Program-made: the position numbers and the translations under genes
Shown: positions 44,596-56,800 of the stretch, piece by piece
Layout of the letters: every line of letters starts with the position of its first letter
Numbering within the stretch: position 1 is the first letter of the stretch
NCBI GenBank assembly: GCA_029959085.1
Contig: JARWIR010000002.1
Coordinates: 77,156,224-77,220,223 of the forward strand
DNA length: 64,000 nt
Source of the DNA: Nemophila menziesii
Taxonomy: Eukaryota; Streptophyta; Magnoliopsida; Boraginales; Hydrophyllaceae
Direction: 5' to 3'
Notes under the pieces: model-generated
What the model was told of the DNA's origin: nothing
The model's database searches: none
The model's input: only the letters and a program-made list of their open reading frames with translations

Positions 44596-45654
44596 CTCTT
44601 TTCACCCCAAACTCAAAACTTCAAATAATGAGAAACTTAGGGAAAAGTTTAGAATTTTGATGTTTTGAGGTTTAAGAATTTAGGAACTAGGTGAAATATG
44701 AGATGGGTCTTGGTTAATTTGTATGGGAGAAGAAAGAATTGGGTTGAATTGGGTGAAGAAGAATCTTGGGAAAAACTAAGGATTTGATGATATTTTGGAG
44801 AGGAGGTGAGTTGATCTTATGTTTTTGTGGTGAAAGAGGGTAGGATTTGATGATATATAGTGTTTTGGTAGATGAATTTCGGAGGTAGGGAGGCTATTGG
44901 TGCGTTTTAGGTAAAAACTTGCAAAAGAGGCTAAGAAAACTAGGTTAAAATACCCAAAACCGCCTCTCACAGCTTTCAAACCGGGTTCCCGGTTTTGGAA
45001 AACCGGGTCCCCGGTTCCGCGTCGCTGTGACGGCGCGGAAAAATAATTGTGGACTTTTTTTTTTTTTTTTTTTTTTTTGAAAACGCACCGAAACGCTGGA
45101 CCCCAAGACGCTGGGTCAGGGATTTTGCTCGCCGAAACCGGGTACCCGGTTCTGTGGAATGCGGGTTCCCGGATTTTCTCGATGGCGCGAATGAAAACGC
45201 GCCAAAACGCAGCACCCTGAAACGCTGGACCAGAAAATTTCACCAACAGCAGCTCCGAAACCGGGTACCCGGTTCTGCCAAATGCGGGTACCCGGATTTG
45301 TGTCGATGGCGCGAATCAAAACGCACGAAAACGTAAGCCACCAAGACGCTGGGTCAGGGAATTTCAGAAATTACAGCACCAAAACCGGGTAACCGGTTCT
45401 GTGGAATGCGGGTTCCCGGTTTCTCCTGGACATCCAACCTCTTTTTCTTCTGTTTTCGCCAAATCGACCCCAAACTCAAGTCCTTTTTACCCCTGAAATC
45501 ATCAAAAACAACTACCCTTCCTCATTTCTTAATAAAAACAATAAAATTACGAAAATCAAACTAATCTAAATTGCAAAAATAGAAAAACTCAGCTAATATA
45601 CAAGTAATTGGCTTTTGTTTAACGTCGTTAAGCTCGACGGGTTACCTCACGCTA
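44596..45654 (-). repeat. Spacer with CCGGGTACCCGG repeats between integrase and ORF3
   Basis: GC-rich tandem units of roughly 120-130 bases lie at about 44980-45425. Each has two palindromic motifs such as AACCGGGTACCCGGTT and GCGGGTTCCCGG, plus AAACGCTGG and GATGGCGCGAAT(G/C)AAAACGC. A T-run at 45055-45078 splits the first unit. Open frames through the array on both strands are by-products of its composition. Polypurine-like CCCCAAACTCAA occurs at each end (44605 and 45468). Confidence 0.8.
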
Positions 45655-46605
45655 CTAAGGATTCTCGCGGAGGTACATGACCTCCCCGGGATGTGGATCT
45701 TCCGCGCGATTGGTATCTTCACCTCCATGGTATATCTTTAGTCTGTGACCGTTAACCATAAAGGTACGGTTCTCTAGCGGATGTTCTATTTCTATCGCCC
45801 CATGAGGTGTAACTTTGGTCACTATGTATGGACCTGACCACTTAGATCTTAACTTACCCGGAAAATTGCTGAACTTTGAATTATACTTTAGTACTTTTTG
45901 CCCCACTTCAAAGTTCTTTGGACGAATCCGATTGTCATGCCATTTCTTTGTATTTTCTTTGTAAAGTTTGGCATTTTCATAAGCATGCAATCGGAATTCG
46001 TCAAGTTCATTAAGCTTCATCATACGATTCTCTCCGGCTAAGATAGGATCTAAGTTCAACTGCGCAATTGCCCAATAGGCACCCATTTCAAGCTCTAAAG
46101 GTAAGTGACAAGCCTTACCATACACCATACGATAGGGAGATGCACCAACTGGAGTCTTAAACGCAGTACGATAGGCCCACAATGCATCATCTAACTTCAT
46201 TGACCAATCTTTTCTTGTAGGACCAACGGTCTTCTCTAGGATTGATTTGACTTCACGATTCGAAACTTCAGCTTGACCATTGGATTGTGGATGGTATGCA
46301 GTAGATACACGGTGTCTGACTCCATATTTCTCTAGAATAGTCTTCAGATATCTATTAACGAAATGAGATCCTCCATCGCTAATAATCACTCTAGGTGTGC
46401 CATGTCTAGTGAAAATATGTGACTTCAAGAACTTAATCACCACTCGTGAATCATTAGTAGGTAAAGCCACCGCTTCTACCCACTTAGACACATAATCAAC
46501 AGCCAATAAGATATAGAGGTTACCATTTGAAGGAACGAAAGGACCCATAAAGTCTATGCCCCACACATCGAATATCTCAACCTCTAACACATTATTACGC
46601 GGCAT
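45655..46605 (-). pseudogene. Integrase part of Athila-like pol
   Basis: A 316-codon frame holding the retroviral-type integrase core. Asp is in [15 protein letters not shown], Asp in [17 protein letters not shown], and Glu in [20 protein letters not shown]-terminal region with [20 protein letters not shown] is the GPY/F module. It is separated from the upstream gag-pol frame by a frameshift and a stop codon in the zinc-binding region (46606-46750), so no continuous Pol is made from this copy. The DDE residues themselves are intact. It ends at TAG 45655. Confidence 0.9.
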
Positions 46606-46676
46606 CTCATCCCTCTTAGATATGTTTCCGGTAAACTGGCATCTCGTACATTTCTTAACATATTCATGACAATCTT

Positions 46677-49600
46677 TTATAAGAGAAGGTCAGTAAAAAC
46701 CTGATTGAAATACCTTTGCAGCAGTTCTGTCTCCTTTGAAATGTCTCCATATAATGAATCATGGCATCCAGCTATAATGGCTTGAGTCTCTTCCCTTGCT
46801 ACACATCTTCGTATCATTTGGTCAGCACAAACTTTATAGAGGAACGGATCCTCCCAAAAGAACTGTCTAGCACGATGAGCTAACCTCTTTCTTTCTTGAT
46901 AAGTAGAACCTTCAGGAAAAACACCACTCACCACTAAATTCGCAATATCTGCATACCACGGAGCCTCATAATCTCGAACAACGAATAAACTCTCATCAGG
47001 AAACTCTTCTCTAACTGCTTCAGTACCACTATTCATCTCTGAACCCTCTAAACGCGATAGATGATCTGCAACCTGATTCTCACAACCCTTTCTATCTTTG
47101 ATCTCTAAATCGAACTCTTGAAGCAGTAACACCCATCTGATTAACCTTGGTTTCACATCTTTCTTCTCCATAAGAAATCTGATCGCGGAATGATCTGTAT
47201 AAACAATAACTTTCGCTCCAAGAAGATAAGAGCGAAATTTGTCAAACGAATAGACAACTGCTAGCAACTCTTTTTCTGTAACTGTGTAATTAATCTGAGC
47301 ACCACTAAAAGTTTTACTAGCATAGTAAATAGAATGAAAGACTTTCTCTTTCCTCTGTCCTAATACAGCTCCCATACACAAATCACTCGCATCACACATA
47401 ACCTCAAACGGTAAATTCCAATCTGGAGGTAACACTATAGGAGCAGAAATAAGCTTTTCTTTGATTGCTTTGAAGGCCGCTAAACAAGCTTCATCAAAAA
47501 GGAATTTGCAATCCTTTTCGAGTAAGTTGCATAGCGGTTTAGCAATCTTAGAAAAATCTTTAATGAAACGCCTATAAAAGCCAGCATGGCCAGGAGGGGG
47601 AAGAGTTTTAATTACCTCGATCTTTGCTCTATCAACCTCTAAACCAACACTCGAAACTTTGTGACCCAGAACAATACCTTCGCGAACCATGAAGTGACAC
47701 TTCTCCCAGTTGAGCACCAAATCTGTTTCCTTGCATCTCACTAACACTTTCTCCAAGTTATCCAAACATATATCAAAATCATCACCAAACACGGAGAAAT
47801 CATCCATGAACACTTCAAGGAAATTATCTATCATGTCCCAGAAGATGGCCATCATACACCTTTGAAAAGTAGCGGGAGCGTTACACAATCCAAATGGCAT
47901 TCTGCGATATGCAAAAGTACCAAATGGGCATGTAAAGGTAGTCTTATGTTGATCTTCTGGAGCCACGTAAATCTGGTTGTACCCAGAGTAACCATCCAAG
48001 AAGCAATAATATTCTCTTCCGGCTAATTTGTCTAACATCTGATCAATGAAGGGCAAAGGGAAATGATCTTTTCTGGTGGCCTTGTTCAGCTTTCTGTAAT
48101 CCATGCAAACTCTCCAACCTACTACCGTTCTTGAAGGAATCGCCTCATTTTTATCATTAAGAACTGTTGTAATTCCTCCTTTCTTCGGTACACACTGAAC
48201 TGGACTCACCCATTCACTACTCGAAATGGGATAAATAATCCCCGCGTCTAAAAGCTTAATCACCTCCTTCTTCACCACATCCTTCATGGCTGGCATTAAT
48301 CTTCTCTGACCTTCAACTGAGCGTGCATTAACATCTTCTAGTATGATTTTGTGTTGACAATAGGATGGACTAATGCCTTTGATATCAGCAATTGTCCAAC
48401 CTATGGCTTCTTTGTTGGCTCTTAACACACGCAACAGTTTATCTTCTTGAGGACCTGTTAAATTAGCTGAAACAATAACAGGTAGAGTTTCATTAGTACC
48501 CAAATAAGCATACCTCAAGTATGCTGGCAATGGTTTTTCTTCCAACTCCGGAGGAGATTCAATTGAAGGTTTCTTTTTAGGAATAATCTCCCCCGGTTCT
48601 CTCACAGGTTCATAGGCAAGACGCCTATACTTTGGATTTTCAGAATTGAGAGCTGCCACTGTTTCTGTAAGCTCCTCCATCATCTCAGGTGAATCTAATG
48701 TCAAAGCAGCCTGCAAGATATCATCAAAATTTAAACAATTAAATACCTCTTGCGATGCTTGCTCTACTACATCCATTCTGAAGCAATCTTCCTGAGAATC
48801 TGGGAATTTCATGGCTCGAAATACATTGAATTTCACTTTCTCATCTTGTATCCTCATCGTTAATTCGCCATTCTCTACATCGATCAATGTTCTCCCTGTA
48901 GCTAGGAAGGGTCTACCCAAAATAATGGGGACATTTCTATCTGCATTGTATTCAAGAATTACGAAATCAATAGGAAATATAAGGGTACCTGCCTTAACAA
49001 GGACATCCTCAATACGGCCTTCAGGATGAGCAAGAGACCTGTCCGCCATTTGCAAGACCATAGAGGTAGGTCTTGCGGTTCCAATTTTAAGCTTATCAAA
49101 GACTGACTTGGGCATCAAGTTGATGCTTGCCCCCAAATCGCATAGCGCCTTTCCTTTCCATTCTTCTCCAATTGATATGGGAATCGTGAAACTCCCCGGA
49201 TCAACTAACTTCGGAGGTAATTTACTCTGACAAATCGCACTACACTCTTCAGGAAGGCCAATCATCTCATTATCACAGTAGGGCCTTTTGTTAGTGAGGG
49301 CCCTCTTTAAAAACTTCGTATACTTAGGAATATCTCGAATCGCCTCTAATAACGGAATATTAATACTTAGACCCCTCACCCTATTAAAGAATTTCTGAAA
49401 ATCACCCAAATCACCCTTTTTCTGAACTCGTGATGGAAACGGTGGTGGAGGGCGATTTACCATACTATCATCTTTCTTCTTCGAAGCCTCTCTTGGCCTT
49501 ACTATTTCTTCAACTTCATCTTCCTTCTCATTTTCTTTCTCACCCACTTCCTTTTCTTTTCTTGGAACTTCTTTCTCTTTCATAACGGGAAAAGGAGGTG

Positions 49601-51272
49601 GGAGAAGGTTCTTACCACTTCTCAAGGTAACAGCTTTACAATCTTCACGTTGTGATGGATTTTCGGTATCGCTTGGAAGTTGTCCTTGTGGACGTTGATT
49701 GAGCTGTTTACTGATTTGACTCAGCTGATTCTGGAACATCTTCATATTTGCTTCAGCTGCATTTTGTCTTTCTATTGCAGCGTTCTGACGTTCCATCGCT
49801 TGTGCTTGTAGAGCAATCAAATTTTCAACAGTTTTCTGAAGGGTGAGTACCCCTTCTTGTGGATGGGCAGGTAAAGCTTTCTGGTTTAGCGTTTCATCGT
49901 AAGTATTCTGAGGAGCTTGTCTTGGTACATACGTATTCTGATTCTGTCCTCCTTGATAATTGTTTTGTGGTCTAGGATTATAGTTATTACCTTGGGGACG
50001 CGGCTGATACGCATATGTAGGATTGGCTGCCCCATTAGGATTCGAATATTGAAACCCAGGATGGTTTCTGTTAGGTTGATATCCATTACCACTCGAATTA
50101 AGATTACCTCTGTTGGACATAAAATTCACTGATTCTTGATTATTCGGACAACTTTCCTCATCATGATCATCTACCTTACAAATTGAACACATATAAACTT
50201 CTTGTGCAGCATGCACAGCTACCTTCTTACCCGAAAATCCTTCTTTCACAGCTAGAGTAAGCTGCTTCAATTGTTGCTCTATGGTATTCTGGATCTTATT
50301 CTCAAACGTAGCAAATTTCTCTTCTATGTCAACATTATTTACTCCCTTGACTGGTGTTCTTACTGAGCTCCACCCAACTTCATTCTTGACTGTTCTCTCT
50401 AAAATGATCTTGGCATGAGCGGGTTGAACTTGAAGAAAACCTGCTCCACATAGCGTATCCAACTTCTCTCTCGAAATTCCATCAAGGCCTCTATAAAAGA
50501 TCTTTAACTGTTGTTGTTCTGAAAAGCCATGATTAGGAACTTTACGCAAACACATCTGAAATCTTGTCCAACTCCTACCCACAGTTTCCTCATACTCTTG
50601 ACGGAATTGTGTCAATTCTAGTTCAGCATCTAACCTCATGTTACTTGGGTAATACCTGTCAAAGAAAGCGATTTCTAATTGGTCCCAATTAGTAATCCTC
50701 GTAGGATCTTGCGTATCGTGCCATTCACTTGCTCCATCAATGACAAAGAATTTGAAAGCAGCAAAATACATCTGTTCTCTTGAAACCCCTTGTGTGATAT
50801 AAGAATCACATATCTGCTTAAATTTTTGTACCGCTCTAAGAGGATCTTCCGATGGTCTTCCGCGAAAATTTCCAAAGTTTTGGAACTGAGCTAGCATACC
50901 CGGATCTAGACGGAATCTCGGAACATTAATATCTGGAGCACCTACTCCTATAGCTGGAGCGCGGAATGGAACTTCTGGAGGGCCATTAGTGAACCACGGA
51001 TCATGATTCATCACTATCTGGAATGGAGGGTTAGGATTTAGTGGTTGAACTTGAGGAATAACGCCTGGAGCTAAAGGTTGGCCATTTGCATCTAACTGGC
51101 CTTGTCCATTCTGTTGACCTTGAATAATGATATTCTCCATTCTGTTACTTAATTCTTCTACTTCTAAAGCTTCTCGTTCTCTTCTTCTTCTGTTCGCAAG
51201 TCTGATCAACGATTCTGGATTACTAAGGATCGGAGGTGTTGGCTCTAGATCCTTGAATAGCCTTCTTCGCAT
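46677..51272 (-). pseudogene. Gag-protease-RT-RNase H frame of Athila-like element
   Basis: A 1531-codon open frame from the ATG at 51272. Gag: PSEDPLRAVQKFKQICDSYI and AFFDRYYPSNMRLDAELELT in residues about 110-340, with a knuckle CSICKVDDHDEESC (C362, C365, H370, C375; CX2CX4HX4C). Protease: LCDLGASINLMP, active D712. RT: MDYRKLNKATRKDHFPLPFI and VFMDDFSVFGDDF (D1157/D1158). RNase H: VMCDASDLCMGAVLG, TEKELLAVVYSFDKFRSYL and VYTDHSAIRF. Gag and Pol are in one frame. The last 30 or so codons are out of phase: a single-base loss just after the HDSLYG stretch shifts the frame, and a TGG-to-TGA change also lies downstream in the original phase. Autonomous activity of this copy is therefore unlikely. 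Confidence 0.93.
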
Positions 51273-51383
51273 ACACCAAACCTAAAAACCTGAAAAAGCT
51301 AACAAACAAAAAGCGTAAAACTGATAAAATAAAATAAATGCACTTATCACTAAAGGATAAACACCGTGGTCACACGCTACCGT

Positions 51384-51400
51384 CCCCGGCAGCGGCGCCA
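51384..51400 (-). promoter_or_regulatory. Primer binding site, tRNA-Asp type
   Basis: In element sense TGGCGCCGCTGCCGGGG, six bases inside the 5' LTR. It pairs with the 3' end of plant tRNA-Asp (CCCCGGCAACGGCGCCA) with one mismatch, and starts minus-strand DNA synthesis. This primer is typical of many plant Ty3/gypsy elements including Athila. Confidence 0.85.
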
Positions 51401-51406
51401 AAAACT

Positions 51407-52970
51407 TGGTGGTCCTTTGTGTGTTCTAAATAAATGCAAATAATAATCGAACCACAACCGCAAGTGTACGGTTGTCCCAAGTAGTAATTCTGATAATCAG
51501 ATTCGTTCCAAGGACGGATGGTTGATCACAATGTTTATGCAAATAGCGATTGATGCACTTATGAAAAATAAAAGATAATAAAATGTTTGTTTGGTTTTGT
51601 TGTTTAAAGCTAATGAATAAAAGACAAATAATTAAATGCAAGTAGAAGCTAAGACGCAAGTAAAATGTATGAAAACGCAATATGAGATGTAGTACTTGAG
51701 AACGCAAGGATCCTCCTAATTTTACTTTCTAACTTATGTTGTTTAAGGGTTAAATCATTCAATTACAATGGTCGGGATTCTAAATTCCTTATACCCCCGT
51801 CAGGGTGGACTATAAGGCAATCCTAAAGTGTCACTAGTCCCGTCAGGGTAAATATGATCCACCGTTGGATGATTAAGATTTATTACCACATTGGCCCTAG
51901 GATTAACTAAGTTCGTCAGAATCAATAGTTTTTATCCTAGATTGAACAATTATTTCTGTACCTAAACCCCCCGTCAGGATGATCCATACGCCACTTATAT
52001 GGAATAGCTTAGATACTAATACCTAATTTTAGTTCGCGACTCTAAAATCAGTAAACATTCACAAATTGTCGAAAAGAGTAAAAGCCCTAATTTAATTTAA
52101 TTCAATAAAAACCCAAATTCAACATTCGTTATAATAATAAAATCAAGATTCACCCATTGTTTTGTTCTCAAGCACTAATTGAAATTTAGCTCATATTAAA
52201 ATTAAAAACGAAATAAAAAGAAATGGAATTCATGTTCGTACAAAATTAAAATAAAAGAAAAACCTAATTTTCGGAATAAGAATGACTACGAACGGAGCTA
52301 TAGACCCACTCCAGCTCTTGTAGCTTCTCCCTTCTTCCTGCTGTAGCTTCTCTGGTGTTTTTTTAATCTTGTGGAAAGTGAATTGTCTGAAAAATAGAAG
52401 TCCAGACCTCCTTTTATAATAAGAAAAACGGATTAGGGCTTGGACCAGAAATTAAAAGCCTAATTAAATGTCCAAGCCCACTCTTTAAGCCCAAAATCCC
52501 GTAACTGATGACAGACCTCCACTAAAACTGCTTTTCCCGATGCGTTACAACTTCGATTGACCTCATTCCAGTTGCTAAAGTTCCGTACTTCGATAAGGAA
52601 TGTTTTCTCTTCAAAGGTCAGCGGCTCAATCAGCTCTTAAGTACCTCGAAAACAGCAATCAAGGGCCTGGAAAATGGATTTTCAGCTCTAAAATAAAATC
52701 TTTGGGATTTCTCTTCAAGTCTTGACTCTATCTTTTGATCTTTGACTTTATCTTCGGATTCCTTTCCTAGCTAACATCTAAAAACCTGTAAACTTTACAC
52801 TAAAAATACCAATATTACGCGCAAAAGTTTAATAATTCAAAAATGCTAGAAATAAAAAGGGAAATCCGAATTATTGCATATTTCATTAAAAAGTCTATCG
52901 AATTAATTAAATAAACACCAAAAATGATGTCTCCTAAGGGTCTAAAATAAGAACAATTAGGGAGACATCA
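51407..52970 (-). repeat. 5' LTR of the Athila-like element
   Basis: 1564 bases, equal in length to the 3' LTR and almost identical to it. It carries the promoter (TATAAAAGG at 52410-52418). The open frame at 51426-51707 is present identically in the other LTR and is not a gene. Confidence 0.96.
52410..52418 (-). promoter_or_regulatory. 5' LTR TATA box (TATAAAAGG)
   Basis: TATAAAAGG on the minus strand, about 560 bases into the LTR in element sense. This is a plausible position for the U3 promoter. The start site is not determined. Confidence 0.45.
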
Positions 52971-52975
52971 TTGTA

Positions 52976-53331
52976 CAATCAATTACAAATCTTAAAGTTT
53001 GCTAATTTTATATAGAAGGCAAAGCCACACCAACTTATATTTTGTATTTAACTATATATAGCACAATCCCATTTTTTTAGTCTCAATCATACTTTTTATT
53101 GATGGTAAGATATCTTTTTTCCCTCAAATTATGTTTTTTTAATTTACTAGTTAATAAATGCTTTCTACAATTAAGCTTGTCCTACATCAAACGTGCAATG
53201 TAAAAAAAAGGCAAAGTCACACCAGTTTGTCAACCCATTTATCACCAAAGCCACACCACTAGTTTTGAATTAAAATTCCTGTAAAAATATTAAATTTGGG
53301 GAAGACAATAGTTTAATTGCCCATTGCAATA
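52976..53331. other. Intergenic between retrotransposon and solo LTR
   Basis: AT-rich. A repeated AGGCAAAG(C/T)CACACCA motif occurs at about 53021 and 53210. No gene. Confidence 0.45.
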
Positions 53332-53336
53332 CACAC

Positions 53337-54880
53337 TGATGTTTCCTCATTTGTGTTGATTTATTATTAGTTGGAGACATCATTTTAGGTGTATTTATTA
53401 AGATATAGGTCGTTTCTCATGTTTTAGTACACTTTCCTATTTCGTGACTTGATTTAATTATTTATTATTTTTAAAGCATATTGGGTTTAATTGTTTGTTA
53501 ATTGTGAAGCTTTAAAAAATATATGGTAATTAATTAGATGCTAAGTTAATTCTAAGAGATAAAGGAAAGAAGATATGCATGGAAATTGGACATAAAGGAA
53601 AGAAATATGAAAAAGAAAAAGATAAAGTGGTCAAATAAATCTGAATTCCAGCAACTACGAACATAAAAGTGATTATAACTCAAGATTGGCTAGGAATTTG
53701 GAAGAATGGTCTGAATCAAATTTATAGAGCTTTCCAAGACGATCAGTTTCGACTATTGGAACGCGTCAAACAGATAAGTATTGAAAGAGTTACGGCGAAA
53801 ACAAAACAACACCAGAATCTTACCTTTTCTATGTTTTAGGGTTACGAATTTGGGTTGGGCTAGCAGTCCAATACCTATCTTCTACTCCAAGAAACGTCTT
53901 AGGGTTTCCTATACCCTATAAATACACCCTCTTATCAGAAGAAACACATCCTTGGCAAACCTTAAGCCAAGAAGAAGCTTACAACACAAGAAGGGGAGTC
54001 TGGAAGGAGCTGAACACCATATTATGTCTTCTTCAGCCTTTAAATTTGTAATTTCTTTTTTTTCTTTCTTTAGTATGAACTAAATAATTTTAGCTTGAGA
54101 TTTAGCATATATGTATGAACCCTAGTTCTTATCTATCTCATTTGGGATACTATCGTATTTAATTTGAATTCATGTTTTATTCTCTGGTTATGTGTTTTGA
54201 TTTATTGACTGTTTTCCTTGTTAGTGCACGAGTATAGGATTACCTTATTAGTAGTTAGATGGTCGCCCGGAAGGGGTGTTTAACTATTGAAACACCACAT
54301 AACGTCTAGAATAAGGATTTGGTCCTGACAACTCCAGCCTAACTAGATAGTCATTAGGGTATGTTTTAATCACCATATCACCAATTGAAGGAATTGTTTG
54401 CTTAGGGCCTTGGTAGCGCTTGATAACCCTATTTCAAACTACCTCGTGGTTGTGCGTAACACCCTTAATCGTTCTCAAGGTCTAAGGAATGGGAATTTAG
54501 AATACTGATTATTGTAATACTACATGATTCACCCTTACATAATAGAATAAACAAGACTAGTGGGGATTACTTGCCAATTTCTCGAGCTAAACTATCATAC
54601 TATCTGTTCTTTGCTTATTTACTTTTCTTGTCTTTAATTTATTAGTCCAATTTTCTATTTCTCAAAATCAACAAAAATCTCTTTTCTTTTATTTTCCTGC
54701 GTATTAACCTGATCTAGCTTTCATATCTGCACTTGATAATTTGCATAAGTTCTCTCTAACGTCTACGAGGAACGAATCTTATTTATCACTAAAACTTGCA
54801 TATGTCTTGTATACTTGCAGAACTGTGCTCAGCCTAGGGTGTTTATTTGCACTTATTTTATCACACCTTAGGCGACACCA
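53337..54880 (+). mobile_element. Solo LTR (1544 bp), TSD CACAC
   Basis: It starts TGATGTTTCCTCATTTGTG and ends GGCGACACCA, flanked by the perfect direct repeat CACAC at 53332-53336 and 54881-54885. It is homologous over its length to the solo LTR at 5583-7118 and has a TATAAATA box at 53917-53924. No internal domain or second LTR, so it is a solo LTR. The start (TGATGT-TCC then GGAGACATCATTTT) is also shared with the LTRs of the 12.75-kb element, so all three are related. Confidence 0.9.
53917..53924 (+). promoter_or_regulatory. LTR TATA box (TATAAATA)
   Basis: TATAAATA within CCCTATAAATACACCCTCTT, matching the box at 6157-6164 in the related solo LTR. Confidence 0.55.
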
Positions 54881-54885
54881 CACAC

Positions 54886-55763
54886 CATTTTTTAAACAAA
54901 CAAAACCCATCGTATTTCATTCTTTAAAACCACATCCAATAACACTCATCCCATATTTTTACAAAGGTGTACCAGTAATTTTGAATCGAACTTCCATCAA
55001 GATTACTAATTAAAAACCATACCACTGTTTGATTAAGTATTATACTTGACAATGTCCACTAAACAAGTATAACACATTAACCCTTATACAATGCACACTA
55101 TAACTAATACCATATACTGCACACCATTGATTTTCTAACTACAAACTATTATAAAATGAATAACGCCAATAGGCTAATCAAAAACAGCCTATTCAACAAT
55201 TTCACCCAACTCAAAACATGTTCTTATGCCCTAACTACCTAACTAGTTGTAATATTACAGTGTACTGCGAAAAACAATTACAAACCTTTTGATTCCTCTA
55301 TCGAATTTTGTTTCAATTATGGTATCACCCATTAATCATAGTGTACCGCGAAAAAAAAATTACAAACATTTTGATTCCTCCGTCGAATGTTGTTTCAATG
55401 GTGGTGTAGTCTGTTTTCTTCATTTGCCCTCCATACAACGCTTTTTCTAATCCTAAAACCTTTCAATTATAGGTTGCAAATCTTTGGGTTGCTTGCATGA
55501 TTTCAGGGATTTTTTTTCTTTTCATAAAACTTGAATGCTTTGGATCTGTAATGATTTGATCTGATTCCATTTTTATGATTTATTTTTCTTTGATAAACCT
55601 CTGACAATTTTGCATGTATAGAAGCTAAGCGGTTTGATGGGGTGTGTTTTCTAAACGAGCGACATATTAAATGAGAGAGTAGATAAAAGAGAGTGGGCTG
55701 GAGAGGTATTTGAGTCTAGAATTTGGGTTGGACCCTTTGAGTCAGATTTGATGGGTTATGGTC
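54886..55763. other. Intergenic with an 81-bp tandem duplication
   Basis: Two copies of a roughly 60-base stretch begin AGTGTAC(T/C)GCGAAAAA and include TTTTGATTCCTC(T/C)(A/G)TCGAAT, at about 55259-55319 and 55340-55400. No gene recognised. Confidence 0.5.
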
Positions 55764-55771
55764 CTTACAAG

Positions 55772-56347
55772 TAGGGCTGCAAATGAACCGATACTCTCAC
55801 CAAGGGCTCGAGTTTGAGTTCGTTAAGGGTTTGTTTGAGTTCGGCTCGTTAGTTAAACAAGCCAAGCTCAAGCTTTAAATTCAGGCTCGTTTACTAAACG
55901 AGACAAACTCAAACATATATAAGCTCGATTCGTTAAGCTCGTGAACAGTTTGGTAAGGGTTCTTTAAGAGCTCGTTAATAGGCTTGATAGATATATTCAA
56001 TTAAAAATTATATATGTATACATACAAAAAGTCCAAACTTTTGTATTATGTAATTAATCATAACTAAAATATTTTATATCTATTAAGTAATTTTTTATAT
56101 CTAATAAATATACTACTAGTATCTAGGGCTACAAATGAACCGATACTCTCACCAAGGGCTCGAGTTTGAGTTCTCTAAGGGCTTGTTTGAGTCCGGCTCG
56201 TTAGTTAACAAACCAAGCTCAAGAATGCTAAAGCTTGGTTCGGCTCGTTTCGTTTCAAGCTCAAACCAAGCTCAAGCTCACTAAAATATTAGCAAACAAA
56301 CTCAAGAAAGCTAAAGTTCGGCTCGGTTCGGTTCGTGTGCAGCCCTA
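55772..56347. mobile_element. hAT-type non-autonomous element, 8-bp TSD
   Basis: A 576-base element with terminal inverted repeats TAGGGCTGCAAATGAACC and GGTTCGTGTGCAGCCCTA. The perfect 8-base target duplication CTTACAAG lies at 55764-55771 and 56348-56355, which defines the hAT superfamily. From about 56126 an internal copy of the left end (AGGGCTACAAATGAACCGAT, then ACTCTCACCAAGGGCTCGAG) repeats the first 100 bases. No transposase. Similar but decayed sequence is at 20868-21385. Confidence 0.88.
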
Positions 56348-56355
56348 CTTACAAG

Positions 56356-56800
56356 TAACTAACTTATATATATATAATTTTGAAAAAAAGGATTTGACCG
56401 CTGAATGCCGCTGGTAACTGTTGTCTATTGAATTTTAAGTTTACTTTGACCAGGTCCGTTGATCGTTGACTTTGACTAGAGTTGACTTTTTTCATATGAA
56501 CATGTCCATGGGGTTTTTGAGGTCGGATTTTTCCAAATGGTGAGAATTTTTGCAGTTTCTCTCGTTTTTGTCTTTGACTACAAGCTTTGAGCACATTGAC
56601 CAGGGCTATTTTGTATGTTAACTAAATTGACCAGTGTTCTTAAGGTTTTTTTACGCTTTGAATCCGATTTTAAGACCGGTTTCTCCAAAATTGGAGAACT
56701 TTTGTTACTTTCTTGTATTTCTTGTTAGTTTGTGATCATAGCAACTTTAATATTTAAAATTTTGATATTAGATTGCAATACGAGGTTCTCATTATGCCAA
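56356..56800. other. Intergenic, no gene recognised
   Basis: Repeats of GTTGACTTTGAC/TTGACCAG are scattered through 56440-56640. This may be the start of the decayed copia element. Nothing else seen. Confidence 0.4.

Larger units (their letters stand above)
40219..52970 (-). mobile_element. Full-length Athila-like Ty3/gypsy retrotransposon, TSD TTGTA
   Basis: A 12,752-base element on the minus strand. Two LTRs of exactly 1564 bases (40219-41782 and 51407-52970) flank it, and the 5-base target duplication TTGTA is perfect (40214-40218 and 52971-52975). Order on the minus strand: 5' LTR, tRNA-Asp-type primer site, gag-protease-RT-RNase H frame, integrase frame, a repeat-rich spacer, an env-position ORF, a long 3' noncoding region, 3' LTR. 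The layout with a downstream ORF3 and the tRNA-Asp primer site points to the Athila lineage. The LTRs look nearly identical; I noticed a single C/T difference (about 41361 against 52552). pol has lesions between RNase H and integrase. Confidence 0.96.

Noticed and set aside
45049..45336. Open frames on both strands around 44776-45336
   Set aside because: They run through the GC-rich palindrome array and a T-run. Composition explains them and no domain is present.
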